Assembly (NCBI RefSeq): GCF_000315015.1
Contig: NZ_BAEP01000021.1
Coordinates: 1 to 54,962 of the forward strand
Source of the DNA: Paraglaciecola mesophila KMM 241
GTDB taxonomy: Bacteria > Pseudomonadota > Gammaproteobacteria > Enterobacterales > Alteromonadaceae
Length of the DNA stretch: 54,962 nt
Direction of reading: 5' to 3'
Shown: positions 35,734 to 45,172 of the stretch, piece after piece
Numbering within the stretch: the first letter of the stretch is position 1
Layout of the letters: every line of letters begins with the position of its first letter
Made by a program: the position numbers and the translations under genes
Notes under the pieces: generated by a model
Databases searched by the model: none
Told to the model about the DNA's origin: nothing
Seen by the model: only the letters and a program-made list of their open reading frames with translations

Positions 35734-38490
35734 TTAAATACTGGCGCTTAGGCGCGATAATCTGTCTTTCTCAGTATCATTAGCAGGCTTAAATCGATTG
35801 ATAAGCCCTTTAGCTTTATCTTTACTGCCTGTAGCGATCAACAGCTCAATCAGATGGAGGGTAATTTCGTTGTTCTTGGGTAATTCCGCATTTGCCTTTT
35901 TGATGTAAGTTAGCGCGTCTGAAAATTGATTATTTCTAAATAGTGCCCAGCCAAGTGTATCCATAGCATAAGGTGAATTTGGTTGTATCTGAATAGCTTG
36001 TTGAGCGAGGTTTATGGCCTGCTCAGTGTTCCCTTGGGCGATTGCGAGGTTGGCATAATTATTAAGAGTGACAAAGTCTTCAGGTATGATATCTAAAAGT
36101 GCTTCGTAGTACTCTGCGGCAGACTCCAGCTGACCGTGTTTAGCATAATATTCCGCAATGTAATGGATTTTACTTAGCTTAGAGTTACTCTTAGCCGTTT
36201 GTTGAACTAAATATTTTCCACCTAATTCAGCCTTGCCTTGAAACGCTAACGCTTTTGCCAAAGGTATTGCTGAGTCCCAAGAAGGGCGATTGTTATAGTA
36301 CTGGGTGAGGACATCACTGGCCTTTTCATAATCCTTGTTAGCTAACGCCATCTCGCCATCGAATAAGTCAAACATAGGAGAGCTATTTCCCTTAGTTTTC
36401 ATAGCATCCATTTTCTGCTTTGCTTTTTTAACATCACCTGAACGAATAAGTGCTCGAATGCTTAGAACTGTTAAGCGTGGATCATTTGGTATAGCCGCTT
36501 CTGCACGAGCAGCGGTATCAACTGCATCACGTTGAAAGTTGAATTGATTAAGTAAATTTACTAGCTGTACCCAACTTCGCGTGTCTCTTGGAAATGCATT
36601 AATCAGCGCCTGAAAAGTCGATTTCGCGTTATTAAATTCATTCAACCCAGCGTAGGTTTCCCCTAATGCTGAGAGAACGAAAAAGTCTTTCGAGTCCTCG
36701 ATGGGTTCTAGAAGGGCAAGTGATTTTGGGTACTCTCCTTGATAATTATATAGCGTAGCTAGTCCGACTTTTAGTTGAAGTACACTACCTGTCTCGGGGT
36801 CTTCGCTCTCGTTGATTAACGACTTGAATAATGCTTCTACCGATGACATGTCATCTTGTGCGATAGATATGTTGATTAAAGTCAATACTAATTGGTATCT
36901 TCCATCAAGGTTATCTGAAGATTTTATTAATTTTTCTGCTAGTTCGCGCGCTTCAGAAAAACGTTTCTCTCGCGCATTCATTAACATCAGGAAGCGCATA
37001 GCGGGAAAATTGTTAGGCTCTATCGATAGAGCTTTATCGAGTAAGACTCTCGCTTGAGTATCCTTATTTTGTTGCTGAAGTAAATATGACTCCAATACCA
37101 AACCGTCTACTTCATTAACACTTTGCCAGCGCTTCGCAACAGAAATTGCTTTTTGCGGTTCGTTGGCCTGCATATGGGCTTGCGCAAGAAGGCTCCAAGC
37201 TTCATTTAGCGTAGGGTCAAGCTTTATTGCCGACTCAAGACTCTCAATGCCTGATTGATCACCAGATGACAGTTTTACCAATCCTTCGCGAAGTAGAGTT
37301 ACTGCGTTATCGGGAGCGCCTTCTTTTGCTTGAGTAAATAAGCTCTTAGAGCTCTCAATGTCACCTTCCCGAAACTTAAGCATTGCCGCGTTTTCTAAAA
37401 GAGATGACTTCTGTGCATCTTGTCCTGAAATACCATCAAGCATTTCAACAAGATTATCCGTTTCTCCAAGTCTTATTTTTACATCCGCCAAAAGACGATT
37501 TGCCATATGATTTGGTGGTAGATTTTTCGACGCTTTCGCTAAATATCTGTAGGCACTTTCAGTACGCTCTATTTTATAGGCACTAACACCGGCTAACAAA
37601 TTGCTTTGAGTGCTGTCTATGCCATTTTGGATTGCTATTTCGGCGGCATCGAACGCGTTTTTAAAGTTTTCATCGTGTAACTCTATTTTTGCCATTAATA
37701 AATTGGCATAAGCACTTCGAGCATTTATCTTCAGTAGCTCATCTGTGAGTTTCCTGGCTTTTTTGTATTCTTGTGCGTTAATTAATATCTCGGCTAATTG
37801 AAACTGAATAACAAAATACTCTGGAGATAAGGCGACTACTTGCTCAAGGGCCGCTATTGCGGGGGCATACTCTTTCAATTGTGCTTTGAGAAGCCCGGTC
37901 ACAATAAGCTTTTCAATATGATTTTGTTCTGGTGTTCGAAAAGTTGATAGAAGCTGATCTGCTGATTCGAGATCACCTTGTGAAAAAGCGTAGTAAACTT
38001 GCGCTAATAATTTATCATCGCCCAGCATAAGTGAAAAATCAGTGTCTATTTCCACGTCATTGTTATTTTGCTTCAGGTTTGCCAAGAATGAATACAGAGC
38101 AACGCTACTTTGCACCACCGGATCAGCACTCATAAAATCTGTTACTAACCTCAATAATCTATCAAAGTCATTTTGATAATAAATCGCTTTTACCAAATCG
38201 GGATAAATGGTGTCTTTGCTCTCTCCCAATTCTAACGCTTTACGCAGCTCCTTTTCGGACTCTACGAAAGAACCCCCCGCCAAATAATATTTCCCGAGAT
38301 TCGCGCGCGCGTCCTTGTTTTGTGGTGCTAAAGCAATGGCATTTTTCAAATCAATGATAGCGGCTTGTGTGTCGTTTTTTTGATATTGAACCTTCGCAGC
38401 TGCGATGTATTCTTCTGCAGACTTGCTATCGCACCCTATAAGGGTAAGTGCTGAAACTGCGACTAGAGATGATAAAAGCTTGATACGCAT
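35734..38490 (-). CDS. prsT: PEP-CTERM system TPR-repeat lipoprotein
   Basis: A 918 aa lipoprotein. From ATG 38490, which is preceded by GGAG at 5 nt spacing, the signal MRIKLLSSLVAVSALTLIGC ends in a lipobox with Cys20. The frame extends 21 residues further upstream, but that part is not credible. The body consists of about 20 tetratricopeptide-like repeats (NLGKYYLAGG, LLAGVSAYKIERTESAYRYL, NYANLAIAQGNTEQAINLAQQAIQIQPNS) with the A/Y/G/L spacing of TPRs, as in PrsT (TIGR02917 type). It is probably an outer-membrane or periplasmic scaffold in export of polysaccharide or PEP-CTERM proteins. It has its own terminator and a candidate operator upstream. Confidence 0.92.
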   Translation of the reverse strand: MRIKLLSSLVAVSALTLIGCDSKSAEEYIAAAKVQYQKNDTQAAIIDLKNAIALAPQNKDARANLGKYYLAGGSFVESEKELRKALELGESKDTIYPDLVKAIYYQNDFDRLLRLVTDFMSADPVVQSSVALYSFLANLKQNNNDVEIDTDFSLMLGDDKLLAQVYYAFSQGDLESADQLLSTFRTPEQNHIEKLIVTGLLKAQLKEYAPAIAALEQVVALSPEYFVIQFQLAEILINAQEYKKARKLTDELLKINARSAYANLLMAKIELHDENFKNAFDAAEIAIQNGIDSTQSNLLAGVSAYKIERTESAYRYLAKASKNLPPNHMANRLLADVKIRLGETDNLVEMLDGISGQDAQKSSLLENAAMLKFREGDIESSKSLFTQAKEGAPDNAVTLLREGLVKLSSGDQSGIESLESAIKLDPTLNEAWSLLAQAHMQANEPQKAISVAKRWQSVNEVDGLVLESYLLQQQNKDTQARVLLDKALSIEPNNFPAMRFLMLMNAREKRFSEARELAEKLIKSSDNLDGRYQLVLTLINISIAQDDMSSVEALFKSLINESEDPETGSVLQLKVGLATLYNYQGEYPKSLALLEPIEDSKDFFVLSALGETYAGLNEFNNAKSTFQALINAFPRDTRSWVQLVNLLNQFNFQRDAVDTAARAEAAIPNDPRLTVLSIRALIRSGDVKKAKQKMDAMKTKGNSSPMFDLFDGEMALANKDYEKASDVLTQYYNNRPSWDSAIPLAKALAFQGKAELGGKYLVQQTAKSNSKLSKIHYIAEYYAKHGQLESAAEYYEALLDIIPEDFVTLNNYANLAIAQGNTEQAINLAQQAIQIQPNSPYAMDTLGWALFRNNQFSDALTYIKKANAELPKNNEITLHLIELLIATGSKDKAKGLINRFKPANDTEKDRLSRLSASI

Positions 38491-38584
38491 ACTAACTCCA
38501 TTAGTTAATTCTTCTTGCCGTTGTGTATTCACATACCGTTGAGGCAGAGGCACAGCGGAAGGGTACTACCACTTTATTGTATTA

Positions 38585-38604
38585 TCATATTAGGAACAAT
38601 ATGA
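38585..38604 (-). promoter_or_regulatory. Inverted repeat upstream of prsT
   Basis: TCATATT-N6-AATATGA is a perfect 7 bp dyad about 95 bp upstream of the prsT start. It has the size of a dimeric regulator site. No clear -35/-10 was found around it, so the role is speculative. Confidence 0.3.
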
Positions 38605-38642
38605 GATGTTAAAACATAAAGGGGGAAATACTGGTGTATATA

Positions 38643-40268
38643 TTAAGGGTTATACCTATTAGGAGCCAAAATGTTATTTGGATCAATGGCTTGCTTTAAA
38701 ACAGTTGTTGTCTGCCAGAAAATATCATCAGACGATAAAGTAGCTTGCTGTGTTGTGCTGATCCGATAAGGTACAAAACCTTTTTTGCATCCTTCGATAA
38801 AGAGTTCTTCTAAGCAGTTGTGAGCGGCGGACACCGCCTCAGGATTTTCTAAATCGAAAACAAGCGGCACGGTGGAATCAATGCAGTCATGTTTATGGTT
38901 AGTGAACGTAACCAAAGGCTCGATTCCGAATTTAGGTGTGGTTTTTCTGACAAACGCAACAAAATCAGTTAGTACTTCCGGCGACATTTTTATGAGGGGG
39001 GCGTACCACAACAAACCGCACTTATCTTTATCAGGCAAGAGGGCGTTGGCTTTATTCACTTTTATTCTTGGATTGCGCCAATAAGCAAGGGGAAGGGCAA
39101 CCTGATTGGGTTTACCTAGCATGATTTCAATACCCTCGTCCAGGGTGCTTAGTTGCGCTCTTATCTTGTCAATGGCCCCGATAGATGGCAATGGTAGGTT
39201 AACAACAAACTTAGCGACGTTAATCAGCCAACTATTTGAAAAGTTCAGTTGACCTAAGTGCTTTGCTCGACGCTTAAATTGCTTTTGGGTGCCTGAAACC
39301 ACTTTTTTGGAACCGTAAATTGTACCCACGATCATCCAGTGCGGTAAGCGCTGTTCACTGGCGATAGCCTCAACTTGCCTATCAGTCATTACACTGTGCT
39401 GACCTTGACCGTTCGGATTTTGCGCGACCATCGATACAAGACGACGGCGGTCCATCAAATTTATAGAGCCAACAATGCCATCAGACTCTAGTAAGGTCTG
39501 CTCAATAAGGGCGACTGCATCAGTGAACTTCTCTAAATCAAAGACTTGCAAATAGAATGCACTAAAGTGCTTGGGCTTAGGGGCGAGGCGAATTGTCATT
39601 TCGGTGACAATTCCAAAATTACTTTGGGTGAATAGACCATCTATGTAAGGGCCTAAACCCCATTTAAACGTTTTATCGATATAGTCATCGGAAGAACCAT
39701 CTAGGGCAGAAACCGCGGATTCAAATTTCGTGTGACACAAATTAGGGTGAGGAAGATATGCTTTTAACGCGTTGGCAGCAGCAAAGTGATCCGTTCTGGG
39801 GGTGATACCATAACCTCGCTCCAATGCATTTCCTAGAATGCTGCAGTGGGGCCCAGCACCGGTAACGGGCACCATGAATGGCCAGTCGTTTTCTTGTAAA
39901 AAATCAAATAAATCCTGCTGGGTTACACCCGGTTGAACGGTCACTAACCCCGCTTTTTTATTATTGGGAATAATTGTCTTAAGTGGGCTTAAATCGACGA
40001 CGATTCTCATGCCGGTGACAGGCGTATTTTGAACTGAGCCATATCCCCAATTATTTCCGGTGCTGACAGGGTAAAGATGAAGTTTAAGCTCATTTGCTAA
40101 GTGCAGAAGCTTAGGGATTGCAGCCTCGTCAAAGATTTTTACTGCTAAATCGATATGGATGTCAGTGGAAAAAGTCGTTTTTCCGTAAAGCTCAGTTGCT
40201 TGAACTTGCTCAAATACTGCAGCTTCTTCTTTAGAGATAGCTGTTTGGATAAGTTCCTTTACGTCCAT
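38643..40268 (-). CDS. FAD-binding oxidoreductase (VAO/p-cresol methylhydroxylase type)
   Basis: A 541 aa flavoprotein. ATG 40268 is chosen because AGGAA lies 7 nt upstream and homologous content begins there; the frame runs 19 residues further. LYPVSTGNNWGYGS and VVDLSPLKTI are the FAD_binding_4 core, and PVTGAGPHCSILGNALERGYG and FTQSNFGIVTEMTIRLAPKP the second FAD block. The C-terminal half is the cresol-hydroxylase-like substrate domain, ending DPNNILAPNRY. It is a soluble enzyme that oxidises an alcohol, phenol or hydroxy acid; the substrate is unknown. It sits between the acyltransferase and prsT, and whether it serves the exosortase system is unclear. Confidence 0.82.
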   Translation of the reverse strand: MDVKELIQTAISKEEAAVFEQVQATELYGKTTFSTDIHIDLAVKIFDEAAIPKLLHLANELKLHLYPVSTGNNWGYGSVQNTPVTGMRIVVDLSPLKTIIPNNKKAGLVTVQPGVTQQDLFDFLQENDWPFMVPVTGAGPHCSILGNALERGYGITPRTDHFAAANALKAYLPHPNLCHTKFESAVSALDGSSDDYIDKTFKWGLGPYIDGLFTQSNFGIVTEMTIRLAPKPKHFSAFYLQVFDLEKFTDAVALIEQTLLESDGIVGSINLMDRRRLVSMVAQNPNGQGQHSVMTDRQVEAIASEQRLPHWMIVGTIYGSKKVVSGTQKQFKRRAKHLGQLNFSNSWLINVAKFVVNLPLPSIGAIDKIRAQLSTLDEGIEIMLGKPNQVALPLAYWRNPRIKVNKANALLPDKDKCGLLWYAPLIKMSPEVLTDFVAFVRKTTPKFGIEPLVTFTNHKHDCIDSTVPLVFDLENPEAVSAAHNCLEELFIEGCKKGFVPYRISTTQQATLSSDDIFWQTTTVLKQAIDPNNILAPNRYNP

Positions 40269-40580
40269 TTTTTTTCCTAGGTTAGACACGAAGCAAGGTG
40301 AATATACTATACAAACTGGTAGCACAAAGAGTAAATGTAAATTAATGGGGAATCTTGAATTTTATGAGTAAAAACGAATAAAAGAGCACAGATTATCTAA
40401 ATATTTTTACTCAAAGAAAAGATATACGGTGTTATTTGGCGATTAACCATCATGGGCTTATCGATCAAAGCATATTTATATTCCGTCAAAAGCCACTGAC
40501 GAAAGATATTAAATATCTTCCCCTATTTTGCAGGTATAAAACTTGTTCTGAATATACATGCTAAAACAAGGTTTTGATTT
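40269..40580. other. 312 bp intergenic region, A+T-rich
   Basis: It lies between the FAD oxidoreductase and the exosortase-associated acyltransferase. It holds the ribosome site of the oxidoreductase, a short dyad (AAGATAT-TAA-ATATCTT, about 40504-40520) and a small AAAAC/GTTTT hairpin near 40563-40575 just after the acyltransferase stop. No RNA gene or convincing promoter was seen. Confidence 0.5.
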
Positions 40581-41390
40581 TTATTTAAACTGTGTAGCGA
40601 CTTTCTTTTCGATATTTTTCAGCATGCGTTTGAAGCCAGGTGTCAGGCCGCTCATCAATAGGTGACGACTGATATAGTATGGGGCTCTCTTGCCGTGATA
40701 TTCCACAACGGGACCTACTTGCTGAAATGGGATCCCTACAAAACGTAAACTGCGGGCCAGTCTGGGTTCCATCATCACAAAACAATGTTTAATGTCGTGC
40801 TTGCGAGAGGTGGACGCGGCGCACAAATAGAGTCCCACCGCAATAAATGGGAAACAGCGTAACTCGCGCTCAGAGTAGATATGCTCATTAATGGCACCTG
40901 TGGCTGAACCCTTAAATTTATCCGTGGCACGCTTTCGAAACTGAGCGGGGACTGCCAATCGTGATATTTCACATATTTCACTTCGCGGAAAGTCACTTGG
41001 GTGTACCGCATCGTCAGCGATAGAACTAATACAATATTTCTCTATTGGTAGGAGTTGCTCTTCACTCATAGAGCGCACGATACGAACCGTACCGGCATAT
41101 TCACCGGTAGGAAGGTGCTTGATTAGACAATGGGTAGAGTGACTATCAAATTGATCGGTTTCCATTTTGTCTGAACGTTCATCTTCAAACTTTAATTCTT
41201 CGCAATAAACTTTGTGCCTAATTTTATAAGATTCATTACGCAGATCGTCTGACAGGGCAACAACAGGACTGAGGTATTCCGCGAAATGTCTAGAGATCTG
41301 ATTAGCCTTCTGGCTTACCACCAAATTCATTACTTTTTTTACCACTGGCCCAATAATAGGGAGATCAGCGTATTTTCGAAGTTGCTTCAT
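40581..41390 (-). CDS. PEP-CTERM/exosortase-associated acyltransferase
   Basis: A 269 aa protein of the autoinducer-synthase-like GNAT superfamily. YKIRHKVYCEELKFEDER corresponds to the LuxI-type RxxVFxxEL region, SEICEISRLAVPAQFRKR to the central ERS-like block, and HDIKHCFVMMEPRLARSLRFVGIPFQQVGPVVEYHGKRAPY to the C-terminal part. The family (TIGR03694 type) is restricted to exosortase-bearing genomes and probably makes an N-acylated amino acid or similar small molecule from acyl carrier protein. It is 31 bp downstream of the patatin-like gene. Confidence 0.88.
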   Translation of the reverse strand: MKQLRKYADLPIIGPVVKKVMNLVVSQKANQISRHFAEYLSPVVALSDDLRNESYKIRHKVYCEELKFEDERSDKMETDQFDSHSTHCLIKHLPTGEYAGTVRIVRSMSEEQLLPIEKYCISSIADDAVHPSDFPRSEICEISRLAVPAQFRKRATDKFKGSATGAINEHIYSERELRCFPFIAVGLYLCAASTSRKHDIKHCFVMMEPRLARSLRFVGIPFQQVGPVVEYHGKRAPYYISRHLLMSGLTPGFKRMLKNIEKKVATQFK

Positions 41391-41421
41391 AGATTCATTT
41401 CTTTAAAACGGTAGTCCACAT

Positions 41422-42261
41422 CTAGTTCCTTAGTTGTGTATCGGTATAAATCTGCATTCGTTTAGGCACAAATTCAAACGCGGTGTTATAACCAATATTG
41501 TACAACTCCTCTTTTTGTAGCGCCGTAATATTAAAGTCAACGGGAGATAATTTACCCGTATTAATGATTATAGTATTACGCCAATACTCTGCATGCACAT
41601 ACTCTCGCGACATTGCCGTCATGAAGGTCCTAATCAGCATCATCACATATTGCCGTAATGGCAGCCAACTTTTTTTGAAGTTCGGATCTGTCACATGCTC
41701 GCTTTTTAATTTAAAACACATCACAGGTGAGCCATCACCTGCCCAATCTTGATATAATGCATCTTCTGATAAAATAGCACCGTCTACAAGGACATGCTGT
41801 TTATAGGCTTGAAAGCTGAAAAAAAGTGGGATCGACATTGAAAATCGCACCGCCTTCGATATCTTTAAATCGGGACTCGTTTTACGGCTAAATACCACCG
41901 GACCGCCGCCGTTAACATCGGTCGCTAAAATGTGCAAGTCTTTATCTATGTCTGAGAACGTTAGGCCTTTAAGGTGCTTGTCCATCCACGCCTCAAATTG
42001 ATCCCCTGAACTCAAACCGCCTTGACGTAATAATCTGAGTAACGAAAAGCCTTTGAACTTTTTGAAATCAGTTGTCATGGCTAGGTGTTTAATATCTGCC
42101 AAGGGCACGCCACAGCAGAAGAGAGCTGCGACGATGGAGCCGCCAGAAACCCCCACCATATGTTGAAACTGAATATCGAGCTTTTGTAAGGCATCGAACA
42201 CGCCAATATGTACTGTTAACCGGGTTCCGCCCCCCGAAAAAATTGGCACTATTGATTTCAT
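41422..42261 (-). CDS. Patatin-like phospholipase
   Basis: A 279 aa lipid acyl hydrolase. The oxyanion loop FSGGGTRL occupies residues 8-15, the nucleophile Ser39 is in GVSGG and Asp160 is in VDGAIL; these form the Ser-Asp dyad of the patatin fold. SMSIPLFF between them is typical. No signal peptide is seen, so it should act on cytoplasmic-side lipids. It is transcribed between the YdcF-like gene and the exosortase-associated acyltransferase and might supply or remove acyl chains in the same pathway. Confidence 0.88.
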   Translation of the reverse strand: MKSIVPIFSGGGTRLTVHIGVFDALQKLDIQFQHMVGVSGGSIVAALFCCGVPLADIKHLAMTTDFKKFKGFSLLRLLRQGGLSSGDQFEAWMDKHLKGLTFSDIDKDLHILATDVNGGGPVVFSRKTSPDLKISKAVRFSMSIPLFFSFQAYKQHVLVDGAILSEDALYQDWAGDGSPVMCFKLKSEHVTDPNFKKSWLPLRQYVMMLIRTFMTAMSREYVHAEYWRNTIIINTGKLSPVDFNITALQKEELYNIGYNTAFEFVPKRMQIYTDTQLRN

Positions 42262-42352
42262 GTTTAGTTCCTTGCTTATCCTTCGCCGAACCTACTATGG
42301 CCTGTAATCTGACTGGTGATTTATAGCGTCAATGCATTGTTAACTAGTTTTA

Positions 42353-43108
42353 TCACTTAATATAGCGCTGGTATATTAGACCTAAGTACTCGTGAATTGC
42401 TCGTTCGCTGCGATAAAGACTATACGCGTTGGGCAAGCCTAAGGTGAATGAAACGTTTTTCCGACTGAGGTGCTCTACAGGTATGGGTAATACGGAGAGC
42501 CCATGTAGCCTAAAGTATTCCACTGCGCGAGGCAGGTGACTCGCTGAGCTTACTAATGCAATATATTTGTTTTGTAAATGCGGCGCTAATGCCTTTACTT
42601 CTGATTCTGTGTCATGCCCCTGAGGAAAGATATGAATATCCTTTGGGTTTACACCTAAAGTGACCAAAAAGTCCTTGTTATATTGCGCTTGAGATTTTGA
42701 GTCCGTCTCATTTAAGATCCCAGCGGCTAGGTATATTGGCAGGGGCTTTTCGTTGTACATTAATGCCGCGTGTAAATTTCGCTGCATCGTGCACTGTGGC
42801 CATTTACTCACAAAAGGTAAGCCATCATCATCGAAATGATTGCAGGCTAACACTACGATACCATCGGTCAGTTGCCATTCATTTGAAGAGAGTTTGATGG
42901 TCGGATATTGGTCTTCCAATGGCTTAATTAACAGAACACTGGGATAAACGAGACTACAAAAAAATATCCATAAGATTGGCACGCAAGACGCCCATCGATA
43001 TATATGCCGACCTCGAAGCGGCAGGCGAGACAATAGCTGCAAGATAACAAACAGCAAAAGCCCATGAACTAACGGCGAGCTTAAACTATTTGCTAATGAC
43101 TGCAGCAT
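42353..43108 (-). CDS. YdcF/ElyC-like DUF218 membrane protein
   Basis: A 251 aa protein with two N-terminal hydrophobic segments (residues 12-25 and 40-60) followed by a DUF218 domain: DGIVVLACNHFDDDG, YLAAGILNETDSKSQAQYNKDFLVTLGV, QGHDTESEVKAL and IALVSSASHLPRAVEYFRLHGL. Relatives affect cell-envelope carbohydrate metabolism, and members occur in many exopolysaccharide loci. Catalytic activity is not established. It begins 10 bp after the epimerase stop, so the two are co-transcribed. Confidence 0.85.
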   Translation of the reverse strand: MLQSLANSLSSPLVHGLLLFVILQLLSRLPLRGRHIYRWASCVPILWIFFCSLVYPSVLLIKPLEDQYPTIKLSSNEWQLTDGIVVLACNHFDDDGLPFVSKWPQCTMQRNLHAALMYNEKPLPIYLAAGILNETDSKSQAQYNKDFLVTLGVNPKDIHIFPQGHDTESEVKALAPHLQNKYIALVSSASHLPRAVEYFRLHGLSVLPIPVEHLSRKNVSFTLGLPNAYSLYRSERAIHEYLGLIYQRYIK

Positions 43109-43118
43109 TTACATTTCC

Positions 43119-44135
43119 TTAAATCTTGTAGAAGCTTTTATACCAATCCACAAAGTTGGTGATCCCTTCTTTTAATTGGGTTTTGGGCTGATAACCGACA
43201 TCGTCAACAAGCGCCTGAACGTTAGCAAAGGTATCTGGGACGTCTCCTGGTTGCATTGGCAATAGCTCTTTTTCCGCTTCTTTACCTAATGCGCCCTCTA
43301 AGGTTGTAATAAAATCTAGTAGATTGACCGGAGTTTGTGCGCCAATGTTGTATACGCGCCATGGGGCTTTACTGGTACTTGGATCTGGTTCTTTGCCTTG
43401 CCAAGATAGGTCACCCACTGCGTTGTGATCCAAGGTGGATATAACGCCGCTGACAATGTCATCAATATAGGTGAAATCGCGTCTGTGATTCCCAAAGTTG
43501 TATACCTGAATAGGATCACCCTCGAGTATCGCCTTGGTGAATTTAAAGAGTGCCATGTCAGGCCGTCCCCATGGCCCATAAACGGTGAAAAAACGCAGGC
43601 CGGTGGTAGGCAAGTCGTACAAGTGGCTATAAGTATGCGCCATCAATTCATTGGCTTTTTTGCTTGCAGCGTACAAAGATACTGGGTGGTCAACATTGTC
43701 AGATACCGAGAAAGGCATAGACTCGTTAGCGCCATAAACTGAGCTTGATGAAGCATACACTAAGTGCTTGACTGCATTGTGACGACACCCTTCCAAAACA
43801 TTAGTAAATCCAACAATATTGCTGTCAATATATGCATGGGGATTTTCAATCGAATAACGCACACCTGCTTGAGCCGCTAAATGCACTACTTTGTCAAATT
43901 TGTGTTCACAAAACAGAGACTCCATTTCGTTGCGTTGAGCTATATCCATTTTTACGAAGTTGAAATTTTGTGCCTTTTCGTGAGCATCAAGCTCTGCCAA
44001 ACGGCCATGCTTTAAATTAACATCGTAATAATCGTTTATATTGTCGATACCCACGACCTCGTCACCGCGTGATAACAACACCTGACAAACATGAAAACCG
44101 ATAAATCCGGCAGCCCCTGTGACTAATACTTTCAT
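43119..44135 (-). CDS. UDP-glucuronate 4-epimerase-like NAD-dependent epimerase
   Basis: A 338 aa short-chain dehydrogenase/reductase-fold enzyme. The NAD-binding motif [10 protein letters not shown] is at residues 7-16, [14 protein letters not shown] and [22 protein letters not shown] follow, and the catalytic YAASKK Tyr/Lys pair and [19 protein letters not shown] complete the UDP-GlcA 4-epimerase (CapI/LpsL-type) signature. It should make UDP-galacturonic acid as a donor, implying uronic acid in the polymer. It is the first gene of the - strand run, divergent from the protease gene across 111 bp. Confidence 0.9.
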   Translation of the reverse strand: MKVLVTGAAGFIGFHVCQVLLSRGDEVVGIDNINDYYDVNLKHGRLAELDAHEKAQNFNFVKMDIAQRNEMESLFCEHKFDKVVHLAAQAGVRYSIENPHAYIDSNIVGFTNVLEGCRHNAVKHLVYASSSSVYGANESMPFSVSDNVDHPVSLYAASKKANELMAHTYSHLYDLPTTGLRFFTVYGPWGRPDMALFKFTKAILEGDPIQVYNFGNHRRDFTYIDDIVSGVISTLDHNAVGDLSWQGKEPDPSTSKAPWRVYNIGAQTPVNLLDFITTLEGALGKEAEKELLPMQPGDVPDTFANVQALVDDVGYQPKTQLKEGITNFVDWYKSFYKI

Positions 44136-44246
44136 TTCATTAATCCTAATATTTTGTGTATAACCCTAAGATATTAATCACGTTACGCTATTGTTGTGAC
44201 AAAGTTTCTGTTCACACTAGCCCTACGAAATAGTAAGTAGCTTATT

Positions 44247-45029
44247 ATGATAACGAAAAATTATATTTATAAAATCATTTGTGTGGTTTTTTCTTTGGTG
44301 TTTTTAACGATGTCAGTCAGTGCATCGCAAAAAACGGGTGTGGTCAAAAAAGTTAAACCATCTGTAGTGGGGGTAGGATTGTATGATGCAATGTCTGCTG
44401 TTTCGCATCAGCTGCGGGGAAGTGGCTTTGTGTTTGGTGATGGAACGCTAATTGCGACTAACTTCCACGTTGTATCAGAACCGCTTGATCCGCAAATTGT
44501 CCAATATCATATTGTCTTTTCGGGAACGGGGAGACAGCCTAAAATCCATAAAGCTGAAATTATCGCTAAGGACCCAGTGCACGACTTAGCAATATTAAAA
44601 ATTCGTGACACATTACCAGCCCTGCAGCTTGGGCCGGATGAGTATGTTGATGATGGACAAGATATATTAATGACAGGCTTCCCAATTGGTTCGATATTAG
44701 GATTATATCCAGCGACTCACAAAGGAATGATCGCAGCACTAACCCCAGATGTGATACCAAGTGCCAATGCGCGCAACTTAACCATGAAAATGCGCAATCG
44801 TTTAGAGAATCCTTTCATGATTTATCAATTGGATATGACAGCTTACCCTGGCAATAGTGGTAGTGCTATTTACGATGCAGAAACAGGCAGTGTTGTAGGG
44901 ATAATTAATAAAGTTTTTATCAAAGAAACAAAGGAAGCGGTTTTAGAAAAACCAAGTGGCATCAGCTATGCTATTCCCGTCAAATATTTAAGATTATTAA
45001 GCAAAAAGAAAGGGATTGCAGTAAACTAA
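44247..45029 (+). CDS. Exported trypsin-like serine protease (S1C, no PDZ)
   Basis: A 260 aa HtrA-like protease domain with an N-terminal hydrophobic segment (residues 8-25) and likely cleavage after VSA. The triad is complete: His74 in ATNFHVV, Asp113 in VHDLAIL and Ser204 in PGNSGSAI. No PDZ domain follows, unlike DegP/DegS, so it is a minimal periplasmic or membrane-tethered protease. It lies 143 bp upstream of the Tat-signal protein of the HprK-rel-A cassette, with the candidate sigma-54 promoter in between, and could process that protein; this is inference from position. Confidence 0.85.
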   Translation: MITKNYIYKIICVVFSLVFLTMSVSASQKTGVVKKVKPSVVGVGLYDAMSAVSHQLRGSGFVFGDGTLIATNFHVVSEPLDPQIVQYHIVFSGTGRQPKIHKAEIIAKDPVHDLAILKIRDTLPALQLGPDEYVDDGQDILMTGFPIGSILGLYPATHKGMIAALTPDVIPSANARNLTMKMRNRLENPFMIYQLDMTAYPGNSGSAIYDAETGSVVGIINKVFIKETKEAVLEKPSGISYAIPVKYLRLLSKKKGIAVN

Positions 45030-45115
45030 TTATTAGTTTGTTAAAATCTGTCACTAAACTTTACAGTTTTTAAATCAATGCTAAATATATCTTTAAAAAT
45101 CAGCGGTTTGAGTAT

Positions 45116-45131
45116 GGGCCCGGATTTTGCT
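45116..45131 (+). promoter_or_regulatory. Candidate sigma-54 (-24/-12) promoter
   Basis: GGGCCCGGATTTTGCT matches the RpoN consensus TGGCAC-N5-TTGCW at most positions, with GG at 45117-45118 and GC at 45129-45130 at the required spacing. Transcription would begin near 45142, about 31 nt before the ATG of the Tat-signal protein. Sigma-54 is known to serve PEP-CTERM genes in exosortase A species through the PrsK/PrsR pair, so the fit with this locus is good, but the site is a motif match only. Confidence 0.5.
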
Positions 45132-45172
45132 TGTACTGCCTGATAAGCGTTACCAACGGAGTATTAAAAACA

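Noticed and set aside
38491-38553. 21-residue extension of PrsT
   Set aside because: The lipoprotein signal begins at ATG 38490 with a good ribosome site; an extension would bury the signal peptide.
44190-44220. TGTGA ... TCACA dyad as a CRP site in the epimerase/protease intergenic region
   Set aside because: The half sites are separated by 12 nt rather than the 6 nt CRP requires.
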